NCBI GenBank assembly: GCA_910592205.1
Contig: CAJVPJ010000783.1
Location: 1 to 16,771 of the forward strand
DNA length: 16,771 bases
Direction: 5' to 3'
From: Paraglomus occultum
Taxonomy: Eukaryota; Glomeromycota; Glomeromycetes; Paraglomerales; Paraglomeraceae
The notes under the pieces are model-generated. The model did no database searches. It had not been told where the DNA came from and worked only from the letters and a program-made list of their open reading frames with translations. The translations under genes were made by a program, and so were the position numbers. The first letter of the stretch is position 1; each line of letters starts with the position of its first letter. This document shows, one piece after another, positions 1 to 8,543 of the stretch.

Positions 1-160
1 GATTTTCACATGATATGGGAAATTGGGATATCAGGATATTGGGGATAGGGATATAACTGAGTGGGATACAACTGAGGAAAATTAATAAAATAAGGGAAAT
101 CCGTCCAGCGTGAAAGATGGGTTATATCCGAGGGTGGGATACAATAGGGGGGATACAAAT
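1..160. repeat. GGGATA-rich flank
   Basis: The hexamer GGGATA occurs six times between 25 and 155, several times in the longer form GGGATACAA followed by TGAGG or CTGAGG. I see no convincing gene here. Open frames over 6-398 (minus) and 175-405 (plus) lack any recognisable domain and cross the microsatellite, so I treat this as host or older repeat DNA flanking the element. Confidence 0.5.
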
Positions 161-292
161 GAGGATGACTGTACATGTCTGTTAAGTTGCATTTCAATCC
201 TGAGACGAATTTTGGGTTTGAAGTCTGCATGGAAACGACCCTTGTATTACTCAACTTCAAAGGTGTGACACACTTCAACTCTTGCGCACGCC

Positions 293-314
293 ACGACACG
301 ACACGACACGACAC
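293..314. repeat. ACGAC microsatellite
   Basis: About 4.4 perfect copies of the 5-nt unit ACGAC in a row. It lies in the left flank, before the first element-like coding sequence. Confidence 0.9.
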
Positions 315-810
315 CTGGGGACAGCTGAGAACGTCTATGCAAAAACCCAGTTTATGTAACCATAACGATAACTGCCTTTTTGATAGATCAGGCCCCATTT
401 GTTGATGGTTTGCTGGCCCAACCCTCCGTTCCTCTTAGCGGATTGAAACAGGATTGAATTTGATATGTTTTTGGTAAATACTAATACTGTACGTACTCAT
501 CTATTTCGATTTTCTTTACGAGACAAAAACGTTTTATTCCTACTTTTTTACTTAGTAGACAATCATCGATTATCATCGATGTTACATTTGCAACGATTTA
601 ACAATACAGAGTCACGTTACTGCAACAATTACCGTGGTGGCCGATTTCGCATACTTAATCGTGTTTACTTTGCATGTTAATGTGTATTTGTGAATTTATT
701 TTATTGTATTGTTATCGATGTACATTAATTTGAGAGAAATTTTTTCTTAATATTAATGAAAGTGATCGGCATCCGAAAAAGAACGCATTAGTTTTTCGTC
801 TACGCCACCG

Positions 811-833
811 CCACATTGGCTTTGCCAAAGTGG
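811..833. repeat. hairpin, TTGGC-TTT-GCCAA core
   Basis: A perfect 5-bp stem around a TTT loop (816-828), extended by a CCAC/GTGG stem after one A-A mismatch. It has the same 5-3-5 geometry as the 13-nt hairpins elsewhere in the window. Confidence 0.7.
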
Positions 834-1159
834 GGTGTATTGTATAATTTTTCCGATCGTGAAGATTTTCTTCCACAGTTTTATCACGTAATTTATTAAT
901 TCATTCGCGGGGATTTGGAAAGAGATATACGCTTTTATCGCGGTGGAATAGAAAGTAAAGAAGACCCTAGAAAATATCGTAAATTTTTAACAGATCGGGA
1001 TAGGCTAATCGGAGAAGAGTTATTACGTTGCAGTATACTAAGGAGTGGTGATCTGATACAAATTTTTAGCCAGACATAGCGAGATCCGTGATACGTCGCT
1101 CAAAATTATGTGATTATTCTGATTGGATGGATCAATATCGGGAAATTAACAGGGCCTAA
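828..1159 (+). pseudogene. degenerate coding fragment, unrecognised
   Basis: Reading plus from 828 gives protein-like sequence (KWGVLYNFSDREDFLPQFYH) that meets a TAA. It then resumes in the same frame as a charged stretch including RDRLIGEELLRCSILRSGD and stops at a TAG near 1077. A one-base change near the SQ/PD junction moves into a frame reading SVIRRSKLCDYSDWMDQYRE up to a TAA at 1157. Codon use and composition look protein-coding, but I cannot name a family. The long open frame at 465-680 upstream may be its damaged 5' part. Apart from this, 415-1245 holds only one hairpin and one short direct repeat. Confidence 0.35.
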
Positions 1160-1301
1160 TATGCTCATAGTACACCCCGAAATATCACTATGCATGTTTC
1201 ACGAGATTTCCGAAATACTTCTCTGATTCGCGGATTTAAACACCTCCCCTAACGTGATATAGTGAATATATTTTTTAGCGTGATTATTCTGATTGAATGG
1301 A
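1110..1301. repeat. 22-nt direct repeat pair
   Basis: The 22 nt at 1110-1131 (GTGATTATTCTGATTGGATG followed by GA) recur at 1280-1301 with one difference. The first copy lies in the plus-strand fragment, encoding DYSDWMD. The second lies at the 3' end of the minus-strand gene 1249-1839. This suggests a local duplication 170 bp apart that may have supplied the C-terminal residues of that minus-strand gene. Confidence 0.7.
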
Positions 1302-1839
1302 CAGTTGGTATGCGATTTTTTCGGATAGGGAATACAACCTTTTTCTTTGTAATACGGACATAATTCTTTCGGGGTTTTATCGGATCGAGATCACACCAAT
1401 CTGAACCCGTGGATTCTGAATCAGAGCTGAATGAACTTATCTCTGCCTCAGATTTTATCCATGGTAACTTTGCTTTATTTATACAAATTAGTTCATATTC
1501 AATAATACGAAGTTTTTCAAAAATTTCATACTCTATATCATTTTCAATAAAATGAACCGACTTCCAAATATTATTGAGGTGTGTTTTGATTGAAAGTTTT
1601 CCACATCCATCGCCTAAATCTATCTTGGGATATTTCTTAATCTTGCTAACTCTTCTATGTGCTGGGGATATAGGAGGTATGTTGTCATAATGCCTCTTTC
1701 GTTGCTTATTATCTTCGCTTCTGAGAGATAAAATCTTAATCATATTCGTGATCTCCTCTATTGATAAATCGGACTTAAGTGAGCTATTTATACTAGAGCT
1801 GGCTTTGTTAAAATCTTCATCGATTAACGGGATGCTCAT
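1249..1839 (-). CDS. S/D-rich protein after retropepsin 1, unrecognised
   Basis: A 196-residue frame with an ATG start at 1839. The ATG overlaps the stop of the upstream retropepsin-like frame by the tetranucleotide ATGA. Residues about 1-60 are mixed and predicted helical. The middle is basic (HRRVSKIKKYPK). Residues about 130-150 hold an acidic serine-rich stretch (SSFSSDSESTGSDWCDLD), followed by a basic C-terminus. The same style of S/D-rich region follows the zinc knuckle of the Gag-like protein at 10279 and occurs in the neighbour at 2263-2688, so it probably belongs to a Gag/protease-derived cassette. No catalytic motif is visible. A single-base change in an A run just upstream would fuse it to the protease frame, so it may be the C-terminal part of one broken gene. 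The last 17 or so residues come from a short direct repeat. Confidence 0.5.
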   Translation of the reverse strand: MSIPLIDEDFNKASSSINSSLKSDLSIEEITNMIKILSLRSEDNKQRKRHYDNIPPISPAHRRVSKIKKYPKIDLGDGCGKLSIKTHLNNIWKSVHFIENDIEYEIFEKLRIIEYELICINKAKLPWIKSEAEISSFSSDSESTGSDWCDLDPIKPRKNYVRITKKKVVFPIRKNRIPTVHSIRIITLKNIFTISR

Positions 1840-2186
1840 ACAATTTTAGCAGTCGGATTAAAACGCATCTTTACTTCGTGCGCCCATAACCAACCCTGAC
1901 CCAATACCAGATCGAATGTTGGATTCTTGCAGATTTCAAAGTTTATTACATCAGTGTTATCCAAGCTATGGTATGTTCCTTTATATTGGAATTGTAAATC
2001 TAAGCAATTTATTTCACCCATTGCATCTTTATAGAGGTTTTTAACCGGATCACAAGTTGGTCTTATTCCATGATCCGTTCCAAGCCTATCGAACAAGCTC
2101 TTTCTGATAATATTAAACTTCAACGATGTATCTATTAATGCTTTTACTGGGGTTTTCCCTCTACGAGTAATTCTATGAAAACCATG
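1836..2186 (-). pseudogene. retropepsin-like aspartic protease fragment 1
   Basis: Open from 2186 to a TGA at 1836. It has the two hallmarks of the retropepsin-like fold: an active-site strand VKALIDTSLKFNIIRKSLFD (Asp codon at 2130-2132) and, about 70 residues later, a hydrophobic-GQG-like strand FDLVLGQGWLWAHEV, corresponding to the conserved hydrophobic-Gly segment near the C-terminus. The active-site triplet is DTS instead of DTG or DSG, though Ser at this position exists in some families. There is no ATG before the active site, and a TGA sits immediately upstream, so as drawn it cannot be expressed alone. It might be an exon or the remnant of a longer protein whose N-terminal part is 2263-2688. 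Family assignment is fairly sure; activity is doubtful. Confidence 0.6.
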
Positions 2187-2262
2187 TCAAATATTATTTA
2201 ATGATGTATAATACAGTATAACCGAAAAAATAACTCGGTAAATAATTACCCATTCTCTGCTA

Positions 2263-2688
2263 CTACATATAATTATTTGTAAACCATGAATGATTAAGAT
2301 TAACCCCGCCAATCTCTCTGATACAATCATCGAATGCAGAAATAAAATCGATATTATGTATCTCGACACTAGCTCTGTTATTATCTTGTATCGTCCCAAT
2401 TATAACAGGGAGAGGTACATCCACTTCATAATCGCTAAATTCAGACTCAGAATCGCTAGATTCAGACCCCGTTTCAGAGTATTCTGAATCGTAATATTCA
2501 TTTAGATCGATCAGGATATTCTCCATATTTTGATCAGAAAACTTGGTTAATATAACTTCCCCATCTGAATCTGTTGTAATAAATTCGGGAAATAATAGTT
2601 CATAGAATGTATACAATGAATGAGGTAATTCCCAAATACTATTTCTTAAGCGATATTGGCTTTTTTCTAATTCCCGTTTTCGATCTCC
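2263..2688 (-). pseudogene. acidic S/D-rich segment between two protease fragments
   Basis: Open from 2688 to a stop at 2263. The first ATG is late: the frame is open well upstream of its first possible start, so the N-terminus probably continues from the protease fragment just upstream. One base added to a short A run near 2690 would join the two. The sequence starts basic (DRKRELEKSQYRLRNS). It then has a strongly acidic serine-rich patch (SEYSETGSESSDSESEF) and ends NHSWFTNNYM. The acidic patch resembles the one downstream of the Gag-like zinc knuckle at 12762-12860. No enzyme motif is seen. It most likely links protease fragments 2 and 1 within one decayed minus-strand cassette. Confidence 0.45.
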
Positions 2689-3190
2689 TTAGGTCTATTA
2701 ATGTATAATGGTTTATTTCGATATCTCTCGATTGCATATCCTGTATGCATTAGCCATATATGACCTAAAACCAAATCGTATTCAGGATTGTCAATAACTA
2801 CGAAATTGGTACGTTTAAATGTCGAGGTAAGGATTTTAATTCTCCCAATTCAAAAATATTTGGCAAAGTGACAGAAACATTTTCTCTATCAATCCAACCC
2901 CTCCTCATTACTTTCTTGCCAGCATTTGTTGCGCCAATACCAAGATCTTTTACTGCGGGATATTTAGATCCATACTCTCTAGAAATATATAATCCATTTT
3001 TTGGGCAAGTGCTTTACTGATACTACCGTACTGGGATTTAGGGTCAATCAGCGCTTTAACAGTTATTTTTCTATCAATAAATGTACAGTTCACTATTAAT
3101 CTTTTGCGAATTTCTCTAATCACTTCAGTTTTCCATATATTACGAAGTAATGGCCCTGATCAAACATCTGTGTTACGCAATCGATGTAAT
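2667..3190 (-). pseudogene. retropepsin-like aspartic protease fragment 2
   Basis: In two frames on the minus strand I read a second copy of the same fold: ITVKALIDPKSQYGSISKAL (Asp codon at 3043-3045), and after a frame change near 2815 the strand VVIDNPEYDLVLGHIWLMHT. These align with VKALIDTS and FDLVLGQGWLW in fragment 1, so the two are paralogues. The catalytic triplet here is DPK, which should not support catalysis. There is also an in-frame TGA near 3162. The frame break is a one-base change in a short A run. It is clearly a decayed copy. Its presence directly upstream of fragment 1 and the acidic segment implies tandem duplication of a protease-bearing gene. Confidence 0.55.
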
Positions 3191-3318
3191 TTTATTCAGA
3201 AAATTTGGTCATAGTAACAATCAGGGGGTACCCAAACACACACAATTACATCATGCATAAAACCTTCTAATTTATTCTATGGCATATGTCGATCGAACAT
3301 CTATATTACCCAATCGAT
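3158..3318. repeat. 28-nt imperfect direct repeat pair
   Basis: 3158-3185 and 3291-3318 share 24 of 28 bases (both start GATC, A/G, AACATCT and end CAATCGAT). Read on the minus strand, both give RLxNxDV-like peptides in the frame of protease fragment 2, so this may be a partial duplication of its N-terminal region. The rest of 3190-3670 shows no gene I can support. Confidence 0.6.
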
Positions 3319-3672
3319 TTTCAGGCATGTGATTGTTACATTATATTACTATGAATCCCAATACCATGAAATGTTAATATAAAAGGATAACTGGTAGAGC
3401 GGTAAATCGTATATTGTGATCGCTATTAATTAATTAGTACGAAATCTGGTCACCCGTAAAAAACCAATGCCATGGATTTATGATACACGAATCCGTAGAT
3501 TGTATTATTGCCGTTCGATTTAATACGAGATTTAAAGAACCAATACCACGACCGCAGAAGTTAACGCTTGATCTACAAAACAAGACAAAACCGATGGAGG
3601 TGTGAGTAAGAAATCAAGTTGTTAAATTGATCATTAAACAATTTATCATTTGCAAAATAAATAACTACGAAA

Positions 3673-3986
3673 ATGCAACTTAACTTTCCTATAATTTTTT
3701 ATTTGCGATCTTCATCGCCGTAATCGTGCTCTATGAAGCATACAACCGGGGCGTCTTGACAATGGAGATGCTTTATACACTCGTCCAGGGAAATATAACA
3801 GCATATACCATCCTCGCAATTGTATTTATATTTACTCGAAAAAACGCATCTCCAGCCCCAGTTCCTATTACGACGGATCCAGTTATGCAAAAACTTAAAC
3901 AAGATATTTTAGCTTTGCAAAACAAAATTGCACAAATGAAAACTGAAGCGGAATGGAAGTCTGAAGCCCAAAGTAGAGGTTTGTAA
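3673..3986 (+). CDS. small protein with two membrane segments and a coiled coil
   Basis: The open frame at 3726-3986 lacks an ATG at its 5' end. The frame continues upstream through FAIFIAVIVLYEAYNRG, and an ATG at 3673 starts MQLNFPIIF in the neighbouring frame. A one-base change in the T run at 3695-3700 separates them. Read across that break, the product would be about 104 residues. It has a signal-anchor-like hydrophobic stretch near the N-terminus, a short loop, a second hydrophobic segment (ITAYTILAIVFIF), a Pro-rich joint (ASPAPVP), and a helical coiled-coil tail (MQKLKQDILALQNKIAQMK). The plan (membrane plus coiled coil) is like that of the larger protein at 14791. Possible roles are a membrane-associated virion or accessory protein; no family recognised. 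Confidence 0.5.
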
Positions 3987-4073
3987 AATAATTGCAAAAT
4001 TTAGCGTAACTCCTCATATTTTATTTAGAGCGAAACTCAGTACCTGTATACCTGCATTCTATAATTAGGGTAA

Positions 4074-4425
4074 GCATCTATACAAAGCTACAGGTCCGAA
4101 TATTCCACTGAAACCGAAACTCTCTGGGTCGAATTTACGGCCATATTTAACGAGAGAAGAAAAAGAGAAAAACGTTCTCCCACGAAAATGTACAATGTCC
4201 TGTCCGAGGAAATAGATCTCAGCCCATTCACGCTTGCAAAATTCTATCAACATCAAAAATCTCCACAACGTACATCATTAGGACAAAATCGAGGCTTGGA
4301 TCGAGAGAGAGAACCGGAAAAAAAATAACTCTGTTGTAATTAGCGGTGGAAGCAGAAACAATTTTTCTAATAATAGTAATAAAATCTTTGACAACAGTAA
4401 TAATGATTATGAGAACTATAGCTAG
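4074..4425 (+). pseudogene. split HTH-like protein
   Basis: Two overlapping plus frames together read like one protein. Frame A is open from 4074 to a TAA at 4326 (first ATG at 4188) and contains LSEEIDLSPFTLAKFYQHQK followed by SPQRTSL. Frame B, from 4282 to a TAG at 4423, begins DKIEAWIERENRKKNN and ends in an Asn/Ser-rich tail. The stretch ending in RTSL followed by DKIEAWIE resembles the last helices of a lambda-repressor/XRE-type DNA-binding fold (start helix, recognition helix, then an 'aIe.Wi' closing helix). The break is one extra G near 4281. A TAA lies directly before 4074, so the N-terminus may be lost or spliced. DNA-binding is inferred from pattern only. Confidence 0.4.
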
Positions 4426-4429
4426 TGTG

Positions 4430-5085
4430 GAGTAGGAGCTCTCATTCTATGGGTTAGGGCTCGAGATGCTTCTCCCTCTTTGCCCTTACTCCACGAATAA
4501 TTCTATTTCAAAGAAATGAGCTACGCTCTACAAGGCCTGCCTTTTACAACGTAATGTAGAGTAAAAATAACTGAGATATACAATTATTATCAATAAAGTT
4601 ATCAATTATTTGTTATTTAATTCGTGGTTTCGTAACTGTTAATAAATTGAGTGTGAATCCGATCGTAATTTGCTGAAGGCGCTCACGCAGTGGCTATGCA
4701 TGTGGCATAGAGCCCCAAGGGAGCAACCCCATGTGATCGCGGGAAATGATTTAACTGATTTTTGTTATTATTATTATTATGTATATCAGCTTTACTAATT
4801 ATTTATCGCAATAGCGGATTCCCATATTTCACAAATTCGTGTATATGAATACATTATATTTTTTAGCTAATATCGGTTAATTAAATTTGGTAATCGGTGC
4901 ATCGCATGACCTGACACACAGAGTGCTGCATCTGATGCATGCAAATTTCTATTATATGAGTAGTACACTCGAAGCTCTGCTTTTTCGAATTCCTTCTATG
5001 ACACACATAGGTTAATTATTTTAGCGGAAATATCAGATTACACAAGTTATTTAATCAACTATAATCACTGGCGCTCGAATCTTTT
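4430..5085. other. gene-poor stretch with short hairpins
   Basis: No coding sequence can be supported across these roughly 650 bases. The DNA is AT-rich, with islands of higher GC holding imperfect inverted repeats: GAGC-TAC-GCTC at 4518-4528, GGCTATGC facing GCATAGAGCC at 4692-4714, GCATC-T-GATGC near 4928-4938, and GAAGC-TCT-GCTTT at 4971-4983. These look like decayed members of the window-wide hairpin family rather than a structured RNA gene. Confidence 0.55.
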
Positions 5086-5325
5086 TCAAATATGAGCTAA
5101 ACCCTTTCTCGATAATATCTTAGATGGAGGTACATCTATCAACACTTTCTTAGCATCACCCTTGGCAGTAAACCGTTTTAACATCTGGCAGCATATGATA
5201 TCGGATTCACTCGTTTCATTGAGCTCGACCATACACACCGGATGAACAATCAACTTTGCGTTTCTGTTGGGGATTGAGGGGCAGCCATCGTGAATACCCA
5301 TGATTTTGCTAAAAAATAATTTCAT
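5086..5325 (-). pseudogene. possible retropepsin-like fragment 3
   Basis: A 79-residue frame with an ATG at 5325. Its C-terminal part KKVLIDVPPSKILSRKGLAH has the layout of the retropepsin active-site strand and following helix seen at 1836-2186 (KALIDTS..FNIIRKSLFD), but with DVP where DTG or DSG is expected. It stops 13 residues after the putative catalytic Asp, so the rest of the fold is missing. Two Cys lie at ICCQM, with an unremarkable N-terminal half. If the assignment is right, it is an inactive remnant and the third such copy on the minus strand. The similarity is short and could be chance. Confidence 0.3.
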
Positions 5326-5367
5326 CTGATGGTCTGTTACTAGTAGTTCTGTTCAAGTTAGTGATTG

Positions 5368-5658
5368 TCAGGAGCAGGCAGCTACTTTCATGGCGGCTTT
5401 GTCCCCTCTGACATCTGAATATCGAAGCCATATATACACCCACATTATATGGATTAAGGAACCTCCTTTATAATTATGCCCATAATGTTGCAAAAATCGA
5501 TACTAATACTCATTCATTACAATATTAATATCTATCATCTCTTCCTGATCTGCTATTAATCCCTGAAAAAACCGTTTACCTTCTTCTGTGATTGGAAGAC
5601 GGATTTCTTCAGTTTTAAAGCCAATATATTGGGATAATTTTTCACGTAATTCAGCCAT
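5368..5658 (-). pseudogene. dead paralogue of the 126-residue protein at 8140
   Basis: Starting at an ATG at 5658, the minus strand encodes MAELREKLSQYIGFKTEEIR, which matches MTELREQLSEFIGFKPDEIR of the gene at 8140-8520. It continues with a matching IADQ motif. An in-frame TAG follows NEY. The same frame then goes on with YKGGSLIHIMW, which corresponds to GKGGRLIHIGW in the intact protein, and ends at a TGA at 5368. Total 97 codons against 126, so the C-terminal third is gone. The stop is a substitution, not a length change, so this copy is genuinely decayed rather than a base-calling artefact. It lies in the opposite orientation to its paralogue. Confidence 0.75.
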
Positions 5659-5952
5659 TTTATATATATTATCGAGCCTTTAATATAAGTTATTTTGAAT
5701 GCACAAAAAAATGAATCATATATTCTTATACTATAAAGAACCAAATCCCCCGCCTTTTTGCAGTAACTGCTCAAAGCCAGGATAACATATAATAAACAAA
5801 TTACTTAGCTATACACATCTGGACACAAACTTGTGAGTGGACAGGATATATTATTCTCTATAAGCGATAAATATGTCAGGTCTTAATATTCCTATTATTA
5901 TTGATAAAAATCTAAATTACGGAAACTCATTAATAATAGACCGGGATATGAT

Positions 5953-6742
5953 ATGAAATATATAGAGCCATATATCTACAATTATTGTGAAATTAATGAT
6001 TATCAACAATTCTTCGATAAACTCTTTGAGATTGAAAGACAATATGATACTTGTCTGTATTCGACACAATGAAACTCCACAACAATGGGCTATTCGGGTC
6101 AGAGTTCCTTTACAAGAGCTGGTTTCCGGAAAGAAAAGAAGCGTATATCATGTACATTATTTATATGGTGGGTTTGGAAAGTCTAAGCTAATTAATCATG
6201 ATTATTACAGGCCAAGAATCCATAAAGGTCATATGGCTATTTGTTTGGGTTGCTGGAAACTCGTAAAAATTGATGATGTACAACTACAACCAAAGAAAAA
6301 ATTCCATTTTACTAAAAATAGGTATGTTGAAATTATTGAGCCAGATGATTTGATGCAGAAACATTGGGATCACGAGTGTGATAAACCTAAAACTCAAGAT
6401 GGATATGCGAGAATTATTCAAAGAGCATTTCGCCGATTCCAAGAAAAAGAGCCGTCAAATGCACGACTTGCATGGAATAGCTTACCAAATGATAATACTC
6501 CAGATGATAAGAAATTTTTAGGTTTAACTCGACATGAAATAAAAAATTCTCAGACTCGAGAACAATTTGATCAATGGCGTACTAAATGGATTACAATGTA
6601 TAAACAATGTAATTTAAATATTCCTTTGGATATTTATGTTAGAAAATATGAAGAATATATTATTCCATACGATTGGATAGGTAGAAAGAAAACCCAATTA
6701 CGAGATAGATTTAGTAAGCGTCTCCAACAATTAGAAACATAA
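5953..6742 (+). CDS. conserved-looking protein with IQ-like motif, unrecognised
   Basis: The long open frame runs from 5987 to a TAA at 6740. Its first codon is GTG, so the earliest ATG in this frame is 5996. An overlapping frame starting with an ATG at 5953 (MKYIEPYIYNYCEINDYQQF) reads convincingly until about 6040. A one-base surplus in a short A run there would join them, giving about 262 residues. Visible features, numbered from 5987: C86-x2-C89 followed by H126, H129 and C131, a possible zinc site; then YARIIQRAFRRFQ at about 140-152, which fits the calmodulin-binding IQ pattern or a simple basic amphipathic helix; then a charged helical C-terminus. I know no function. The position beside the packaging ATPase on the same element suggests a virus-like accessory gene, and the motif suggests binding to nucleic acid or protein. 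Confidence 0.55.
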
Positions 6743-7200
6743 ATATATATATTTATTCGGTTATTTATCCCGCCTTCTCGTGAATCTATTACTCAAAGCC
6801 AGAAAAATAGATGCAGAATGTGTTACATACAATAGATAACGACACATCTTTTTTCCAAACATGAGAGGAAAAAGAAATAAAACCACCTAAAGTATTCCTG
6901 AGGGCTAGTACTTTAGACTTTATTTCGTTTATCCCCGAGGGCTGGTAACATTTTTACTTTGATTTTTTCATATCAACCTGTTTTATGGGACACAAAAATC
7001 CCTAATAATGATAATAGATCGTGCTTGTTATTATTACATCTACTCTAACTTCAAACACGGCAGGATTCGGTCAGCTTAAAAATATAAGTGGCAGATAGGA
7101 TGTATACTATATTAATGCAACAATAAATAACGGGAAAAAAAAATTGCGAAAAATATTATTATCTGATTGGTAAATGTCACGCATATCTAAAATCAAGCTC
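6743..7200. other. AT-rich intergenic stretch
   Basis: No gene is supported. It contains two related segments, GAGGGCTAGTAC near 6900 and GAGGGCTGGTAAC near 6939. The first lies in an inverted repeat (AAAGTA facing TACTTT) that could act as a 3'-end structure for the gene ending at 6742. A/T runs dominate the remainder. Confidence 0.4.
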
Positions 7201-7278
7201 TATTGCAGAGCAGGCCGTTATTGCAGAGCAATGACCCTTTGGGTCTAGGCGATTCTCCGAATCATGGCTCTTCGAGCC
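7201..7278. repeat. dispersed repeat copy 1 with three 13-nt hairpins
   Basis: TATTGCAGAGCAGGCCGTTA (7201-7220) and the block from GGCGATTC to the second hairpin (7248-7278) recur at 16624-16674. Copy 1 has 27 extra nt (7221-7247), made of a second TTGCAGAGCA and the hairpin GACCC-TTT-GGGTC (7233-7245). The two other hairpins are GATTC-TCC-GAATC (7251-7263) and GGCTC-TTC-GAGCC (7266-7278). All three are perfect 5-bp stems with 3-nt loops. Confidence 0.9.
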
Positions 7279-7368
7279 TACTCACTAAGAAATGGCGTAT
7301 CCCATCCTTTCTGAATCCTGTGAGGGTTCTTTCGAGGAACTGCTAAATCGAAGACGATAAAATTTCGA

Positions 7369-8012
7369 TCACACAAATAATTTATATATGCTACGCCAAT
7401 CATTAGCATATAGGCGGAGAATTCTGCATAATTCGTCTAAGGTAGACCCATTGAAGAGAACAATATAATTTAGTTCTTTCCTTATTAGCTTCGGGCAATC
7501 AAAAAAGCTTTGCGTTACATAAATCGAACTTATAATTTTATGACGACGTTTAGTAAAATCTTCTCCTGAACTTTTTTGGATCAGCGCATACATCCTCAAG
7601 TATAGGTACTGTAGCTCTCTCTGGAGAGAATGAATCTAGATTTGGAATTTTATCAGATTTTATAGCTCGAAATGTAATATCTTCACGATGTGGTTTTGGA
7701 CTATTTGCGATTATCTGAAATTCTGATTAAGATACATATATTTTGGCTCCTTAAGATGGTGACCAATAAGAATAACATCGTCACACTTAATATATCGTGT
7801 TCCTCCTTTTTTACCATTAAACATGCGATAAAGCTTATTCCCTAGTAATAGATTCACAACTTCGTTAGTTTTTCCTGAATTGGTTCGACCAGAGATTAAG
7901 CATGTGAAGGGCCACTGAGGTGTTGAATTAAGGCCGTTAAATTTTTTCGCATCTTTAATTCATCGATATGGAGAACCATTTTGTCTACTGGATCAAGCTT
8001 TTCTATTTTCAT
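7369..8012 (-). pseudogene. A32-like (FtsK/HerA-type) packaging ATPase, broken
   Basis: Four minus-strand pieces read in order as one P-loop ATPase. ATG is at 8012 ([19 protein letters not shown]). Next comes [20 protein letters not shown], whose Walker A motif GRTNSGKTN lies at 7864-7890. Then a segment leads to a Walker B-like strand TVPILEDVC (7592-7609). Finally comes [20 protein letters not shown] followed by NYIVLFNG, the sensor-like 'QSFF...P..IR' block typical of the genome-packaging ATPases of poxviruses, other NCLDVs, virophages and Polintons. Total about 214 residues, slightly short for the family, which normally runs on after the last block. The three joins near 7950, 7725 and 7575 are each one-base length differences in short A or T runs. 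The gene is therefore either decayed or affected by base-calling. In a working element it would pump DNA into a capsid. Confidence 0.8.
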
Positions 8013-8139
8013 CTTGATCAAGTGAAGTCACTAATTATTATATGAAAAAATAATGGCACAGATTACTATTCCTAAACATAATTTTGTTTATCGTTTTTGA
8101 TTTATAAATTAAATACTACATATTACATAGCAATATAAA

Positions 8140-8520
8140 ATGACTGAACTTCGTGAACAACTTTCCGAATTTATAGGTTTCAAACCCGATGAGATTCGTT
8201 TTCCAGAAACAGAGAGAGATAAACGACTATTTCGAAAAATTATTGCGGATCAAAGAATGGCAACCAATATTGTGTTAGATGATTTTCATTTCTTGCTCCG
8301 TACTGGATATAATGGTAAAGGAGGTCGATTAATACATATCGGGTGGTTAATATGTGTAATGCGAAAAGAATGTGAAAAAGTTTTGTTAAATATCCCTCAT
8401 GACATTACTAATAAAATCATAACGCATCTTCAATATAAATTCAAAGACATTCCATTGGCACCAATAGTAAGGTATCCGAATATCCCATCGCAATTGCATT
8501 CAGAGTATGATATTATTTAG
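8140..8520 (+). CDS. 126-residue protein, family of unknown function
   Basis: An intact frame from an ATG at 8140 to TAG at 8518-8520, preceded by an AT-rich leader with TATAAA-like sequence. It begins MTELREQLSEFIGFKPDEIR, has a basic middle (RDKRLFRKIIADQRM), a Gly-rich GYNGKGGRLIHIGW block, and a C-terminus with several Pro. No membrane segment, signal peptide or known catalytic motif is seen. A decayed paralogue at 5368-5658 conserves the N-terminal 20 residues, the IADQ motif and the GGxLIHI block, so these are the constrained parts. It lies between the ATPase (divergent) and the integrase-nuclease (convergent). I do not recognise it. Confidence 0.7.
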   Translation: MTELREQLSEFIGFKPDEIRFPETERDKRLFRKIIADQRMATNIVLDDFHFLLRTGYNGKGGRLIHIGWLICVMRKECEKVLLNIPHDITNKIITHLQYKFKDIPLAPIVRYPNIPSQLHSEYDII

Positions 8521-8543
8521 CCATGCTAGCTGATGAGATAGTA

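Noticed and set aside
6-398. Minus-strand 130-residue open frame in the left flank
   Set aside because: Runs through the microsatellite and GGGATA repeats; the peptide is repeats of YP-rich sequence with no domain.
4692-4714. Structured RNA or tRNA remnant
   Set aside because: Only one imperfect stem with a bulge; no cloverleaf or conserved boxes. Better explained as a decayed hairpin repeat.
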